Of a stretch of DNA of 64,000 bases, positions 52,801 through 61,331 are shown piece after piece. The notes under the pieces were generated by a model. It did not search any database and had not been told where the DNA came from. It saw nothing but the letters and a program-made list of their open reading frames with translations. Source of the DNA: DASQZK01 sp963732905 (GTDB lineage Bacteria > Bacteroidota > Bacteroidia > Bacteroidales > GCA-2748055); contig CAVTBM010000008.1 of the NCBI GenBank assembly GCA_963732905.1, forward strand, positions 806,001-870,000. The letters run 5' to 3'. The number at the start of each line of letters is the position of its first letter. Position 1 is the first letter of the stretch. A program made the translations under genes and the position numbers.

Positions 52801-53298
52801 ATGAAGTCAGATATGAAAACACAACCTATGTACACAGGCTCTCAACTCAGTCTGCTGGTTATTCTCAGGATTGCCATCGGCTGGCATTTTTTATTTGAGG
52901 GGCTGACAAAAATATTTAATCCTGGCTGGTCATCCATCGGCTACCTTCTCGACTCACAAGGATTATTTTCAGGAATGTTCCACGCCATGGCGGCAAATCC
53001 CTCCGTTGTTGCAACCGTGGATTTTCTGAATATCTGGGGTCTGACAGCCATCGGGCTCGGCCTCATCCTGGGATTTCTGACCCAGATTGCCACCGTAGCC
53101 GGTATCGTGATTCTTGCCTTTTATTACCTGTCCCATCCTCCGTTTATCGGGCTCGACTATGCCGTGCCGAGTGAGGGTAATTATTTCCTGGTTAATAAAA
53201 CCCTGATCGAGATGATAACCTTATGGGCACTGTATCTCTTCCCGACAGGTAAACTGATTGGGCTGGACAGATTCTTTGTTAAATTCGCAAAAAGTTGA
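52801..53298 (+). CDS. DoxX family membrane protein
   Basis: The 165-residue protein has four hydrophobic helices (about 14-32, 60-80, 85-107, 135-150) and the DoxX-type start LSLLVILRIAIGWHFLFEGLTKIFNP. DoxX proteins are small inner-membrane proteins with poorly defined redox or electron-transfer roles, originally linked to thiosulfate:quinone oxidoreductase. The stop is 1 nt before the start of the Tat-type Gfo/Idh/MocA oxidoreductase, so the two are co-translated; DoxX could pass electrons between the exported oxidoreductase and the quinone pool. That link is inferred from the arrangement only. An in-frame ATG at 52813 is an alternative start. Confidence 0.88.
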   Translation: MKSDMKTQPMYTGSQLSLLVILRIAIGWHFLFEGLTKIFNPGWSSIGYLLDSQGLFSGMFHAMAANPSVVATVDFLNIWGLTAIGLGLILGFLTQIATVAGIVILAFYYLSHPPFIGLDYAVPSEGNYFLVNKTLIEMITLWALYLFPTGKLIGLDRFFVKFAKS

Positions 53299-53299
53299 A

Positions 53300-54940
53300 A
53301 TGATGGACGAAAAGATAAACAAAAACGAAAACGAAAATAAGGAGAAAACTCCCTCCCCTAAAATGAATCGCCGGGATGTACTGAAGGGGCTGGCAACAAT
53401 ACCTGTCCTGGGGGCCGTAGCTTATGGGGTGATAAAAAAAGAGCGGTATTCGCGATTGTTCAAACAAAATGTGCAGGATGCTGTGGACCTGTCATCCCAG
53501 GCCCCGATGATGTACACCTCACCCAGAACAACTCCACAGGTCAGAATCGGGGTGATCGGTTATGGCGGAAGAGGGGAATACCTCCTGCGGGGCGCCGGCT
53601 TCGCTCATCCCGATATCATCGATGAATGGAAAGAGGCAGCCCGTCAGAACCGGGATGATAAACGATATGATGACTTCCTGGCACAGGACGATCTTAACCT
53701 GGTGCTCAACGGCGTGTGCGATCTCTTCGACCTAAGGGCCGAACGGGCTATGGCAGCCTCTGCGAATACCGGACGGGAAGGTTCGGACGGGAAATTCGGA
53801 ACCAGGGCAAAAAGATATACCCATTACAAAGATCTCCTTGACTCTGATGATATCGACGCTGTAATCATCGCCACGCCCGACCATTATCATGCCGAGATAG
53901 CCATCGAAGCGGCTAAGCGCGGCAAACATGTGTATGTGGAAAAAGCAATGACCCGAACCATTGAGGAAGCCTACCGCGTAAGGGATGCCATTAAAAACAG
54001 TAACATCGTTTTTCAGCTCGGTCACCAGGGACGACAGACCGAAAGCTACCTGAAAGCCCGCGAAGCTATCCAGAATAAAGTTATCGGTAAGGTCAACCTG
54101 ATCGAAGTTTGCACGAACCGGAATTCCCCGAACGGGGCATGGGTCTATGAGATCATTCCCGAAGGAAACCCGAAGACCATCGACTGGGATCAGTTCCAGG
54201 AACCCTGCGAAATAAAGAGGCCTTTCAGCGCTGAACGCTTCTTTCGCTGGAGATGCTGGTGGGATTACGGAACCGGCCTTGCCGGCGACCTCCTGACCCA
54301 CGAATATGATGCCATCAACCAGATCCTGGATACGGGTATCCCCCATTCCGCTGTTTCCTCAGGGGGTATTTATTACTTCAAGGATAAGAGCCTGGGACAT
54401 TATATCAATGAAGTCAGAGATGTCCCTGATGTGTGGCAGGTGGCTTATGAATATCCCGACAGGGATTTTACTCTTCTGTATTCCGCTACACTCGCAAGCG
54501 ATAAGGAAAGAGGTAAAGTGATCATGGGACACGACGGTTATATGGAACTGGGAAACAACCTGACCATATATGCAGACCGGGAATCCACCAAGTACAAGGA
54601 TAAGATCGAAAAAAAACAGATCAATCCCTCCCTTCCCATCTTTACCTATATTCCGGGCCGGAATAACATCGATGCAGTAGCCACTCCTACAGAACAGTAT
54701 TTTGCAGGAAGAGGGCTGCTATATACTTATCGCGATGGTAAACGTGTCGATACAACACACCTTCATGTTAAAGAATGGATCGATTGTATCCGCGATACAC
54801 TCGCCACCGGTAAAGTGGTCTATCCGAGCTGTAATATCGACCGGGGATTCGAGGAGGCTATTACTGCCCACATGGCTACCCTCGCCTACCGTGAAAACAG
54901 GAAAGTGTTCTGGGATGCTGAAAATGAAAAGGTGATCTGA
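53300..54940 (+). CDS. Tat-type exported Gfo/Idh/MocA oxidoreductase
   Basis: The 546-residue protein has an N-terminal twin-arginine signal, MNRRDVLKGLATIPVLGAV (Arg24, Arg25), after a polar lysine/glutamate-rich lead. VRIGVIGYGGRG at 81-92 is the nucleotide-binding loop, ATPDHYHAEIAIEAA and HVYVEKAM contain the EK motif (Lys215) of the Gfo/Idh/MocA family, with Ala where Pro is common. The C-terminal substrate domain includes RWRCWWDYGTGLAGDLLTHEYDAINQ, typical of exported sugar oxidoreductases of the GH109-like group. Tat export suggests folding with bound NAD(H) in the cytoplasm. The likely role is oxidation or epimerisation of a sugar outside the inner membrane. The start at 53300, 1 nt after the DoxX stop, is preferred to overlapping upstream starts. 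Confidence 0.9.
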   Translation: MMDEKINKNENENKEKTPSPKMNRRDVLKGLATIPVLGAVAYGVIKKERYSRLFKQNVQDAVDLSSQAPMMYTSPRTTPQVRIGVIGYGGRGEYLLRGAGFAHPDIIDEWKEAARQNRDDKRYDDFLAQDDLNLVLNGVCDLFDLRAERAMAASANTGREGSDGKFGTRAKRYTHYKDLLDSDDIDAVIIATPDHYHAEIAIEAAKRGKHVYVEKAMTRTIEEAYRVRDAIKNSNIVFQLGHQGRQTESYLKAREAIQNKVIGKVNLIEVCTNRNSPNGAWVYEIIPEGNPKTIDWDQFQEPCEIKRPFSAERFFRWRCWWDYGTGLAGDLLTHEYDAINQILDTGIPHSAVSSGGIYYFKDKSLGHYINEVRDVPDVWQVAYEYPDRDFTLLYSATLASDKERGKVIMGHDGYMELGNNLTIYADRESTKYKDKIEKKQINPSLPIFTYIPGRNNIDAVATPTEQYFAGRGLLYTYRDGKRVDTTHLHVKEWIDCIRDTLATGKVVYPSCNIDRGFEEAITAHMATLAYRENRKVFWDAENEKVI

Positions 54941-54975
54941 AATATGCATTCCAGGTAGATTACTATTGAATACAA

Positions 54976-54998
54976 GGGCGGCCTGTTTCCGGCCGCCC
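54976..54998 (+). terminator. Hairpin terminator after the DoxX/oxidoreductase operon
   Basis: GGGCGGCC and GGCCGCCC form a perfect 8-bp GC stem with loop TGTTTCC, 35 bp after the stop codon. The T-run is short (TATTAC), but the stem is very stable. Confidence 0.7.
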
Positions 54999-55304
54999 TA
55001 TTACAAAAAAACTGCCTCTTCCGATGAATCTTTTAGAGTATCCCCCTCCCCGGTAAACGCTGTCTGTCAATATTTATAAACGAAACTACATATCTAAATA
55101 CGATAGTAAGTTACCCATTTTCAGAACTTTATCGTTCTTTTTATATAATTATTATTACTTTTAAGACCTTAATTTCAATTACAGCTAAACATTTTAAGCA
55201 CGGGACAGGTTTAAGATTAGAAACTATTGTGATACATCGACGGTTCATCCCTGCTTACCAGCATTACTTAGACCATTACCAGCAACTATCATAAAACAGA
55301 CAAC
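54999..55304. other. 306-bp AT-rich intergenic region
   Basis: The stretch contains no gene and no clear repeat. It becomes strongly AT-rich from 55070 to 55170 and presumably contains the promoter of the propeller protein at 55305. I could not place a convincing -33/-7 pair. Confidence 0.5.
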
Positions 55305-56609
55305 ATGAAAAGAATTTCTACGCTAATTTTCCTGATTGCTAGCCTTCAGCTAAACGCCCAATGGGAAACCTATAACACAGGAAACGTATCTGAATTAAAA
55401 TCGAATAATATCAACAGCATCGTAGTAAGCCCTGCAGATAATAATATATGGTTTGGAACAGATAACGGGCTCACCAGGTACAACGGTAATGTATGGGTTA
55501 CATATACTGCTTCATCAGATAATATAGCCTCAAACACGGTGAATGATATCAGCTATAAAAATACAAGTTACGGTCCTGAATTATTGTTATCAACAGGTAA
55601 CGGTGCAACCGTCCTAAACTTTAATGTGGATGGTATTTCTACAGCAACACCTTATCGAACAGACAATTCCGGAATAATATCTAACCAGGTTTATTCAAAT
55701 GGAATAAGTTCGGGTGAAAATAAATTTTTTGGTACAGAGAAAGGTGTGAGTATGTTTGTGAATTCCAATTGGGTACATGTCACTGGTTTTGACAGTACCT
55801 ATCTTGCTAACGCTCCGGTGAAATCGATTAAAGCATCCTCGGACGGATATACGTACCTTGGATCAAGGGGAAATGGTATTTATCAGTATCAGGATGGCGT
55901 TGACGGGGTTTCACTGGTAACTGTTTTTGAGATACCCTGGAGTAATATCCCTTCAGATACCATCTTTTCCCTGTTTGTTGATAGTAACGGGAGTCAGTGG
56001 TATGGTACCAACAATGGGGTTAAACTTCATTCAAGCCTTAAAGCAAAGGAAGGTTGGGACTCTATCTACTACAGGACACAAGAGGGCCTGCCCAATGACA
56101 CGGTAACTGCAATCATCCAGGATGTTAAAGGAAATATGTGGTTCGGAACAAATAATGGGCTTGCTTTAAGGCAGGGCGAAAACTGGACAATCTTTACGAC
56201 GGCCGACGGACTGGCAAGTAACAGAATTCACGACATTGCCCAGGACATGAACAGCAATATCTGGATAGCCACTGACAAAGGTATTTCCAAATATATACCG
56301 TCGTGGGCAGGAATTCCTGTAAAATCCTCAACCACTTCATTCAGCCTTAACATACATCCCAATCCGGCCCGGGATGGTGTCTGGATCAAATATAACCTGC
56401 CATCGGGCGGTCCTACCCGGGTTGCCGTATTCGACCTTGCCGGCAGGATGATCAAACAGCTTCAGTATGGTTTCAATGAAGCCGGCGAACATGAAATTTT
56501 CTGGAATACCGCCGGCGATAACGGCAGTTTCGCCGATGCGGGGATTTATGTGGTCAGAATACAGTCTAATAATCTGAGTACAACCAAAAAAATGGTCATC
56601 CTCAGGTAA
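55305..56609 (+). CDS. Secreted two-component-propeller-repeat protein with T9SS sorting tail
   Basis: The 434-residue protein has a Sec signal peptide (MKRISTLIFLIASLQLNAQ) and repeated blades of the Reg_prop type: NNIWFGTDNGLTRYNGNVWVTY, KFFGTEKGVSMFVNSNWVHV, GSQWYGTNNGVKL, GNMWFGTNNGLALRQGENWTIF and SNIWIATDKGISKY. The last 85 residues are a type-A T9SS sorting domain (IHPNPARDGVWIKYNLP, ADAGIYVVRIQSN, KKMVILR). This propeller normally forms the sensor part of hybrid two-component proteins; here it is free and exported to the surface, perhaps as a glycan-binding protein. The gene is visibly more AT-rich than its neighbours. Confidence 0.88.
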   Translation: MKRISTLIFLIASLQLNAQWETYNTGNVSELKSNNINSIVVSPADNNIWFGTDNGLTRYNGNVWVTYTASSDNIASNTVNDISYKNTSYGPELLLSTGNGATVLNFNVDGISTATPYRTDNSGIISNQVYSNGISSGENKFFGTEKGVSMFVNSNWVHVTGFDSTYLANAPVKSIKASSDGYTYLGSRGNGIYQYQDGVDGVSLVTVFEIPWSNIPSDTIFSLFVDSNGSQWYGTNNGVKLHSSLKAKEGWDSIYYRTQEGLPNDTVTAIIQDVKGNMWFGTNNGLALRQGENWTIFTTADGLASNRIHDIAQDMNSNIWIATDKGISKYIPSWAGIPVKSSTTSFSLNIHPNPARDGVWIKYNLPSGGPTRVAVFDLAGRMIKQLQYGFNEAGEHEIFWNTAGDNGSFADAGIYVVRIQSNNLSTTKKMVILR

Positions 56610-56649
56610 TACTATTCAAGGTAATTTAACCAGTTAAATACCGGGTCTC

Positions 56650-57231
56650 ATGAAAAAGATAACCGTATTCCTTCTGCTGCTTCTTCCCCTTACTGTGGCG
56701 TTCCCGCAGGATACCCCCGTATCCGACACGGCTCTGGTGCTCATCGATATTCAGCAATTTTACTTTGACCTGGATAAGATGCCCCTGGTTGGCAATGAAG
56801 CGGCGTCCCGGAAAGCGGCTGAAATTCTGAACTATTTCAGGGATCATCAAATGCTTGTCGTTCATGTAAGGCATAAAGGCGGTGGAGAATTTCATGCGGA
56901 TGTGATGCCCCTGGCTGATGAAAAGGTGATAGAAAAGCATGAGGTCAATGCTTTCCTCGACACTGACCTCCTTGAATATCTCCGTGACCATGGTATCAAA
57001 AACCTGGTGCTTGCGGGCATGCAAACGCATATGTGCCTGGAAGCGGCCACTCGCGCTGCTTCCGACTATGGTTTTAAATGTACAGTCATAGGAGACGCCT
57101 GTGCAACCAGAGATCTTAAATACGGAGGAAAAGTGATAAAAGCTGAGGATGTCCATCTCTCAACACTGGCCACCCTTGAATACTACGCCACGGTAATGAC
57201 CACAGACGAATTCCTTAACCCGTCAAAATAA
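56650..57231 (+). CDS. Secreted isochorismatase-like cysteine hydrolase
   Basis: The 193-residue protein has a signal peptide (MKKITVFLLLLLPLTVAFPQ). The isochorismatase/nicotinamidase triad is visible: Asp33 in ALVLIDIQ, Lys96 in IEKHEVNAF, and Cys129 in GMQTHMCLEAATRAA. Family members hydrolyse amides or related bonds; the substrate is not evident. Export is unusual, since most relatives are cytosolic. It begins 40 bp after the propeller gene and may share its transcript. Confidence 0.88.
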   Translation: MKKITVFLLLLLPLTVAFPQDTPVSDTALVLIDIQQFYFDLDKMPLVGNEAASRKAAEILNYFRDHQMLVVHVRHKGGGEFHADVMPLADEKVIEKHEVNAFLDTDLLEYLRDHGIKNLVLAGMQTHMCLEAATRAASDYGFKCTVIGDACATRDLKYGGKVIKAEDVHLSTLATLEYYATVMTTDEFLNPSK

Positions 57232-57401
57232 ATTCAGGTTTCACCACTTCCGTATTATTCCGTTCCCATCCCGTTTAAAGCATTCGGATATTCTAATCAT
57301 GTTAATCGCATGTATATTCTGACCCTGACTAATCTTTCCATAAAAAACAAGGATATATATCAGGAAATTCTTAATTTGCCAATTAAATTATCCATTGTAA
57401 C

Positions 57402-57788
57402 ATGGGGAACATCATTACTGAAAAATTCAAAGGGAAAAAAATACTCATCGTTGAGGATGATCCGATCAGTACAGAGTTCCTGAAGGAGGTCCTGATGGCA
57501 CTGAATATGAAGATGACACATACTACCTCAGGAGAGGATGCCATCCGGATATGTTCATCTGACCCTGACATTGACCTGGTACTTATGGACATAAGACTGA
57601 ATGGAATGGATGGATATGAAGCCACAAAAGGGATTAAGTCCTTGAATCCGGGTCTTCCTGTAATTGCCCAGACTGCCTATGCCCTCCAGGGAGATAAAGA
57701 CAAAGCGATGGAGGCCGGATGCGATGATTATATTACCAAACCCATCCGGATATCCCGGCTTATGGAGATCTTCGACCACATATTCTGA
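57402..57788 (+). CDS. Single-domain response regulator (receiver only)
   Basis: The 128-residue protein is a receiver domain with acidic pocket Asp19/Asp20, phospho-acceptor Asp63 (LVLMDIRLNGMDG), Thr91 and Lys113 (DDYITKP). No output domain follows. Its segment PVIAQTAYALQGDKDKA and DDYITKP is very like the receiver of the hybrid kinase at 6441-8279 (PVIAQTAYAMSIDRS, DDYITKP). It may relay phosphate in a phosphorelay or act through protein binding. It has no adjacent kinase gene. Confidence 0.92.
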   Translation: MGNIITEKFKGKKILIVEDDPISTEFLKEVLMALNMKMTHTTSGEDAIRICSSDPDIDLVLMDIRLNGMDGYEATKGIKSLNPGLPVIAQTAYALQGDKDKAMEAGCDDYITKPIRISRLMEIFDHIF

Positions 57789-57972
57789 CATCGGAAAGGC
57801 ACAATCTTTCTATCTGTGGCATCATAGCCCCGAGCATTCTGTAGCAGGATACTGACCAACAAATCCTTATGCCATCCTGTTTCTGGCTCAGTTCCTTTAT
57901 GAGGACTGGCGGTGTTTCATTCTATTATTATTTTGATTTTAAAGGTAGAATAGCTTGTCCCTTTCGTGCGGG

Positions 57973-58075
57973 TGAACCACACACGATTGATTATAATATG
58001 GTTACTTCTGGCTACGCTGAGCTCTCCGCCTCAGGCGGATCGGTTATCTTGTCATCCATCATGCGGGTTTCATTT
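57973..58075. mobile_element. MITE-like element, copy 2 (degenerate, inverted relative to copy 1)
   Basis: The plus strand matches the minus strand of 43083-43189: TGAACCACACACGATTGATTAT, CGCTGAGCTC and TTGTCATCCATCATG are shared in order. The right terminal repeat is lost. Copy 2 carries an extra small palindrome TCCGCC-TCA-GGCGGA (58025-58039) not present in copy 1. Confidence 0.55.
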
Positions 58076-58236
58076 CCTAATCTCTCCTGAAGGTGAACGG
58101 TATACTTTTTCCGTCCAAACGACATAAAGCCCTTTAAAAGGTTATCCGGAAAATGATCCGGGAATCGACCCTGTGTCTTTCTTACCCCGTTTATTAAAGA
58201 ATAAGGATTTTATTTAGAATCATTGAAAATAAACTA

Positions 58237-58244
58237 TAAATTTG
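58237..58244 (+). promoter_or_regulatory. Possible -7 element TAAATTTG
   Basis: TAAATTTG is an exact match to TAnnTTTG and lies 22 bp before the SMP-30 ATG. No TTG is at the expected upstream spacing, so this is a weak candidate for the promoter of the following operon. Confidence 0.3.
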
Positions 58245-58266
58245 TTTGACCATCCAAAAAGCTAAA

Positions 58267-59256
58267 ATGATGAGATCTCACAGGTTTATTTTCTTACTCC
58301 TGGCTGCTGTAATGACAACTTTTGCGGCATGCAATCAGGCTCGTTCGGAAGAACGTAATCATTCAAACGTTTCTCAACCAACCGTTGAACATGTTATGCA
58401 AACAACCTCAATACTTGGAGAAGGGAGCATCTGGGATTACAGAAAACAGGTCCTTTACTGGATCGATATCCAGAAGGGACTGCTGTACAAGTATGATCCG
58501 GTAGCAGAAACCAACACGATGTATGAGTTACATCAGAATGTGGGTACCATTGTTCCGGAAACCGACAATACCGTCATTGTTGCCCTGAAAGACGGCGTTT
58601 ACCGTCTTACCCTGTCAACCGATTCCCTTGAATTCATTGGCAAACCAGCAAGCCTCAAAACGCAGGAACGGTTTAATGACGGCAAATGTGATCCCCAGGG
58701 CCGGTTTTGGGTAGGTACTATGAGGATTAGCGGAAAAGCCGGAGATTCTTATCTCTATAAAATGGATCATGACGGGACCTTCACCGAAATGCTCGATTCG
58801 GTTTCCATATCTAACGGAATCATCTGGTCTCCCGACGGAACAAAAATGTATTATGTTGACACCCCCACCAGGAAAGTCATGGCCTTTGACTTTGACGGGC
58901 AAACCGGTACAATTTCAAATCCCCGTGTTGCCGTCACGGTTGCTGATACGCTTGGACATCCTGACGGGATGACCATTGACGCGGAAGGCCGTTTATGGGT
59001 GGCCATGTATGGAGGGCATGCCGTATGCCGTTTCAATCCCGACAACGGGGAACTCCTGCAAAGGATTGAAGTGCCGGCGAAAAATGTGACTTCGTGTGCT
59101 TTTGGAGGACCAAACCTGGATGAACTGTATATTACCACTGCCAGCCAGGGCATGAATGAAGCAGATAAAAAGGCTTATCCCCTGGCCGGAGGATTGTTCA
59201 GGGTCAAACCGGGTGTGAAGGGAATGAAGTCCAATTATTTTAAACCGGCAGAATAG
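58267..59256 (+). CDS. SMP-30/gluconolactonase-type lipoprotein
   Basis: The 329-residue protein has a lipoprotein signal ending TFAAC (Cys22). The six-bladed SMP-30 propeller is recognisable from LGEGSIWD (metal ligand Glu52), ERFNDGKCDPQGRFWVGTM, ISNGIIWSPDGTKMYYVDT (metal Asn) and LGHPDGMTIDAEGRLWVAMYGG (metal Asp). It would hydrolyse a sugar lactone outside the cytoplasm, for example an aldonolactone made by an exported dehydrogenase. The ATG at 58267 is used; an earlier TTG at 58246 is unlikely. The GH36-like gene starts 2 bp after its stop, so it heads the five-gene run at the right end. Confidence 0.9.
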   Translation: MMRSHRFIFLLLAAVMTTFAACNQARSEERNHSNVSQPTVEHVMQTTSILGEGSIWDYRKQVLYWIDIQKGLLYKYDPVAETNTMYELHQNVGTIVPETDNTVIVALKDGVYRLTLSTDSLEFIGKPASLKTQERFNDGKCDPQGRFWVGTMRISGKAGDSYLYKMDHDGTFTEMLDSVSISNGIIWSPDGTKMYYVDTPTRKVMAFDFDGQTGTISNPRVAVTVADTLGHPDGMTIDAEGRLWVAMYGGHAVCRFNPDNGELLQRIEVPAKNVTSCAFGGPNLDELYITTASQGMNEADKKAYPLAGGLFRVKPGVKGMKSNYFKPAE

Positions 59257-59258
59257 AC

Positions 59259-61313
59259 ATGATGAAACGCAGAAATTTTATTAGTCTCTCCTCTCTTGCT
59301 GTTTTCGGAACCACCATGAAATACCGTGGTATTGGTTTTGGCCCCTCCTTTGCTTTTACCGGTAATGACAGCGCTTACCTTGCCCGGACACCCGGGTATA
59401 AAATTCACAGCGACGGCAGGTTTGACATCACCTCCGGCACAGTTCTGCTCCGCGGCTGCTACCCCGTAATAGATGAAAGACAGGTGACCCCGGTAAAGAC
59501 AGAAAACGGGCTGGATCAGGAAGGCCAATATATCCTCTATACCCTGGATGAAGGTACCATCACCCTGCGTTTTCAGATAAAGGAAAACAGGCTGCTCCTT
59601 AAATCGCGGCTGACCGGTTTTTCAACCCTGCCCTACTGGTTTAAGCCGCTGGGTTATGGTGAGGTTTCCGGTGCTGACCGTTTTTACAAGCAGGGATTCG
59701 GTTTTGCCGGCCCATCGGGTGTATTCCCTTTTCCGGCGGGCACTGCTAAGATTGAAGGCGACCGGTTAAAAGAGGAAGCCTGGTCGTACGACAGTTACCT
59801 GGTCTCAGGACTGCTGGCCGATGACGGTGAGACTCTGGGATGGACGGTAAGCGATAACCACCGGTTTCTTCACCGGACCACCTTTTTTAACCGCTACCAC
59901 CGGTTCGGACTGATCGACAGGCATCTCCAGATCGACCGTTTCTTCGTCGATGCCGGCTTCTCAACAGAAAACATCAAGGCAGCAGAAAATACCGACCTTC
60001 CTGACATAAGCTTCATGGCAGGCAAACCTCCCTACGAAACCTTTCGGAACCTGATGAAGGTCGTAGCCGCAGATAATGGCATCTCCACGCTTAAGCCACC
60101 CGGCTACCTGTGGTGTTCCTGGTATGAGTTTGGAAAAGATTTCAGTTTTGATATCCTGCACGATTTCGTGACCGGAATGAAAAAGATGAAAAACCCGCCT
60201 GAGATACAGGCCATCCAGATTGATGACGGATACTGTGAACGGGGCGACTGGCTGATTGCCAATGATAAATGGCCCGGTGGTATCGAAAAGGCTGTTCAGT
60301 TTATAAAAAAGAACGGTTTCGTGTCCGGTCTGTGGGTAGGCCCATTCATGGTGGGTCGCGAAAGTCTTTTGTACCGCGATCACCGGGACTGGTTGCTCAG
60401 GGACCGCTCGGGGCAGATTATCGACGAAAATGGCAGTTATATCCTCGACACCAGCCATCCCGAAGCTTTTGAATACCTTCGTCATGTCTTTCATACCCTG
60501 TACAGCTACGGGATAAGATATTACAAGACCGATTTCATGGACTGGGGGTATCAGGATTCCACCCTGGTCAGACGATACACTCCGGGTAAAACCTCGGCTG
60601 AATATTATCATGATGTGATCAGCATGATCAGGGAAGAAATCCACGATGACAGCTTCTGGCTGGGCTGTATTTCACCATTTCAACCTGTTGTGGGTTTTGT
60701 TGATGCCGTCAGGGTTGCGAATGATGTCCAACCGGGCTGGAACGGCGGTTCAACCCTTAATATGTTCAGAGAGATGTGGTCCGACCAGATCTTTAATAAT
60801 ATCCTCTGGCAGAATGATCCGGATGTGCTCTATCTCCGTGACACCGACTCAAAATTTACAAGTGAGGAAAAGTATTCCGTTGCCCTATTTGACGGATTCA
60901 CTGGCGGCGTTGTCGATACCAGCGACAGGTTCAACATTCTTGATGAACAGTCACTCCGCCTCTGGCAAATGCTGAAACCCGGGGTTACACACCTGACTGC
61001 CACACCCCTCGAATGGGATCAGCCTGACGGCATTCTGAAAATGACCAGGACCCTCAGTGAGACTTTACTGGCTTACTTTGCCGTTAACACTTCCGCAAAG
61101 GAAGACAGTCTTCATTTTGATCCCTATGCCATCACCGGATGGTCGCAGGTTTACCTGTACATCTTTGTTCCCGGGACAGGATTCAGGCCCTCACCGGCAT
61201 CTACCGATCAAATGCTTAAACTAAAACCCCATGGGAGTGTTCTATTGTATGTCAGCGATTCTGTACTGAATGATCCTGATCGTATCAGCTTATCAGGTAT
61301 AAAAATTAACTAA
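59259..61313 (+). CDS. GH36-like alpha-galactosidase (melibiase) with Tat-like signal
   Basis: The 684-residue protein starts MMKRRNFISLSSLAVFG, a twin-arginine-like signal (R-R-N-F-I-S). The N-terminal beta domain is followed by a TIM barrel: GYLWCSWYEFGKDFSFDILHD, IQAIQIDDGYCERGDW, SGLWVGPFMVG, YYKTDFMDWGY with nucleophile Asp425, and FVDAVRVANDVQPGW with acid/base Asp489, as in GH36 and related clan-D enzymes. The C-terminal beta domain is short. It is probably an alpha-galactosidase, but the clan also includes N-acetylgalactosaminidases and other specificities. It lies 2 bp after the lactonase gene. Confidence 0.85.
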   Translation: MMKRRNFISLSSLAVFGTTMKYRGIGFGPSFAFTGNDSAYLARTPGYKIHSDGRFDITSGTVLLRGCYPVIDERQVTPVKTENGLDQEGQYILYTLDEGTITLRFQIKENRLLLKSRLTGFSTLPYWFKPLGYGEVSGADRFYKQGFGFAGPSGVFPFPAGTAKIEGDRLKEEAWSYDSYLVSGLLADDGETLGWTVSDNHRFLHRTTFFNRYHRFGLIDRHLQIDRFFVDAGFSTENIKAAENTDLPDISFMAGKPPYETFRNLMKVVAADNGISTLKPPGYLWCSWYEFGKDFSFDILHDFVTGMKKMKNPPEIQAIQIDDGYCERGDWLIANDKWPGGIEKAVQFIKKNGFVSGLWVGPFMVGRESLLYRDHRDWLLRDRSGQIIDENGSYILDTSHPEAFEYLRHVFHTLYSYGIRYYKTDFMDWGYQDSTLVRRYTPGKTSAEYYHDVISMIREEIHDDSFWLGCISPFQPVVGFVDAVRVANDVQPGWNGGSTLNMFREMWSDQIFNNILWQNDPDVLYLRDTDSKFTSEEKYSVALFDGFTGGVVDTSDRFNILDEQSLRLWQMLKPGVTHLTATPLEWDQPDGILKMTRTLSETLLAYFAVNTSAKEDSLHFDPYAITGWSQVYLYIFVPGTGFRPSPASTDQMLKLKPHGSVLLYVSDSVLNDPDRISLSGIKIN

Positions 61314-61331
61314 ACGGAAAAGTAAATCCAC

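Larger units (their letters stand above)
57789..58266. other. 478-bp intergenic region containing repeat copy 2
   Basis: No gene is visible. The middle holds the second copy of the MITE-like element (57973-58075), and a -7-like motif lies at 58237-58244 just before the SMP-30 gene. The remaining sequence shows nothing recognisable. Confidence 0.55.
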
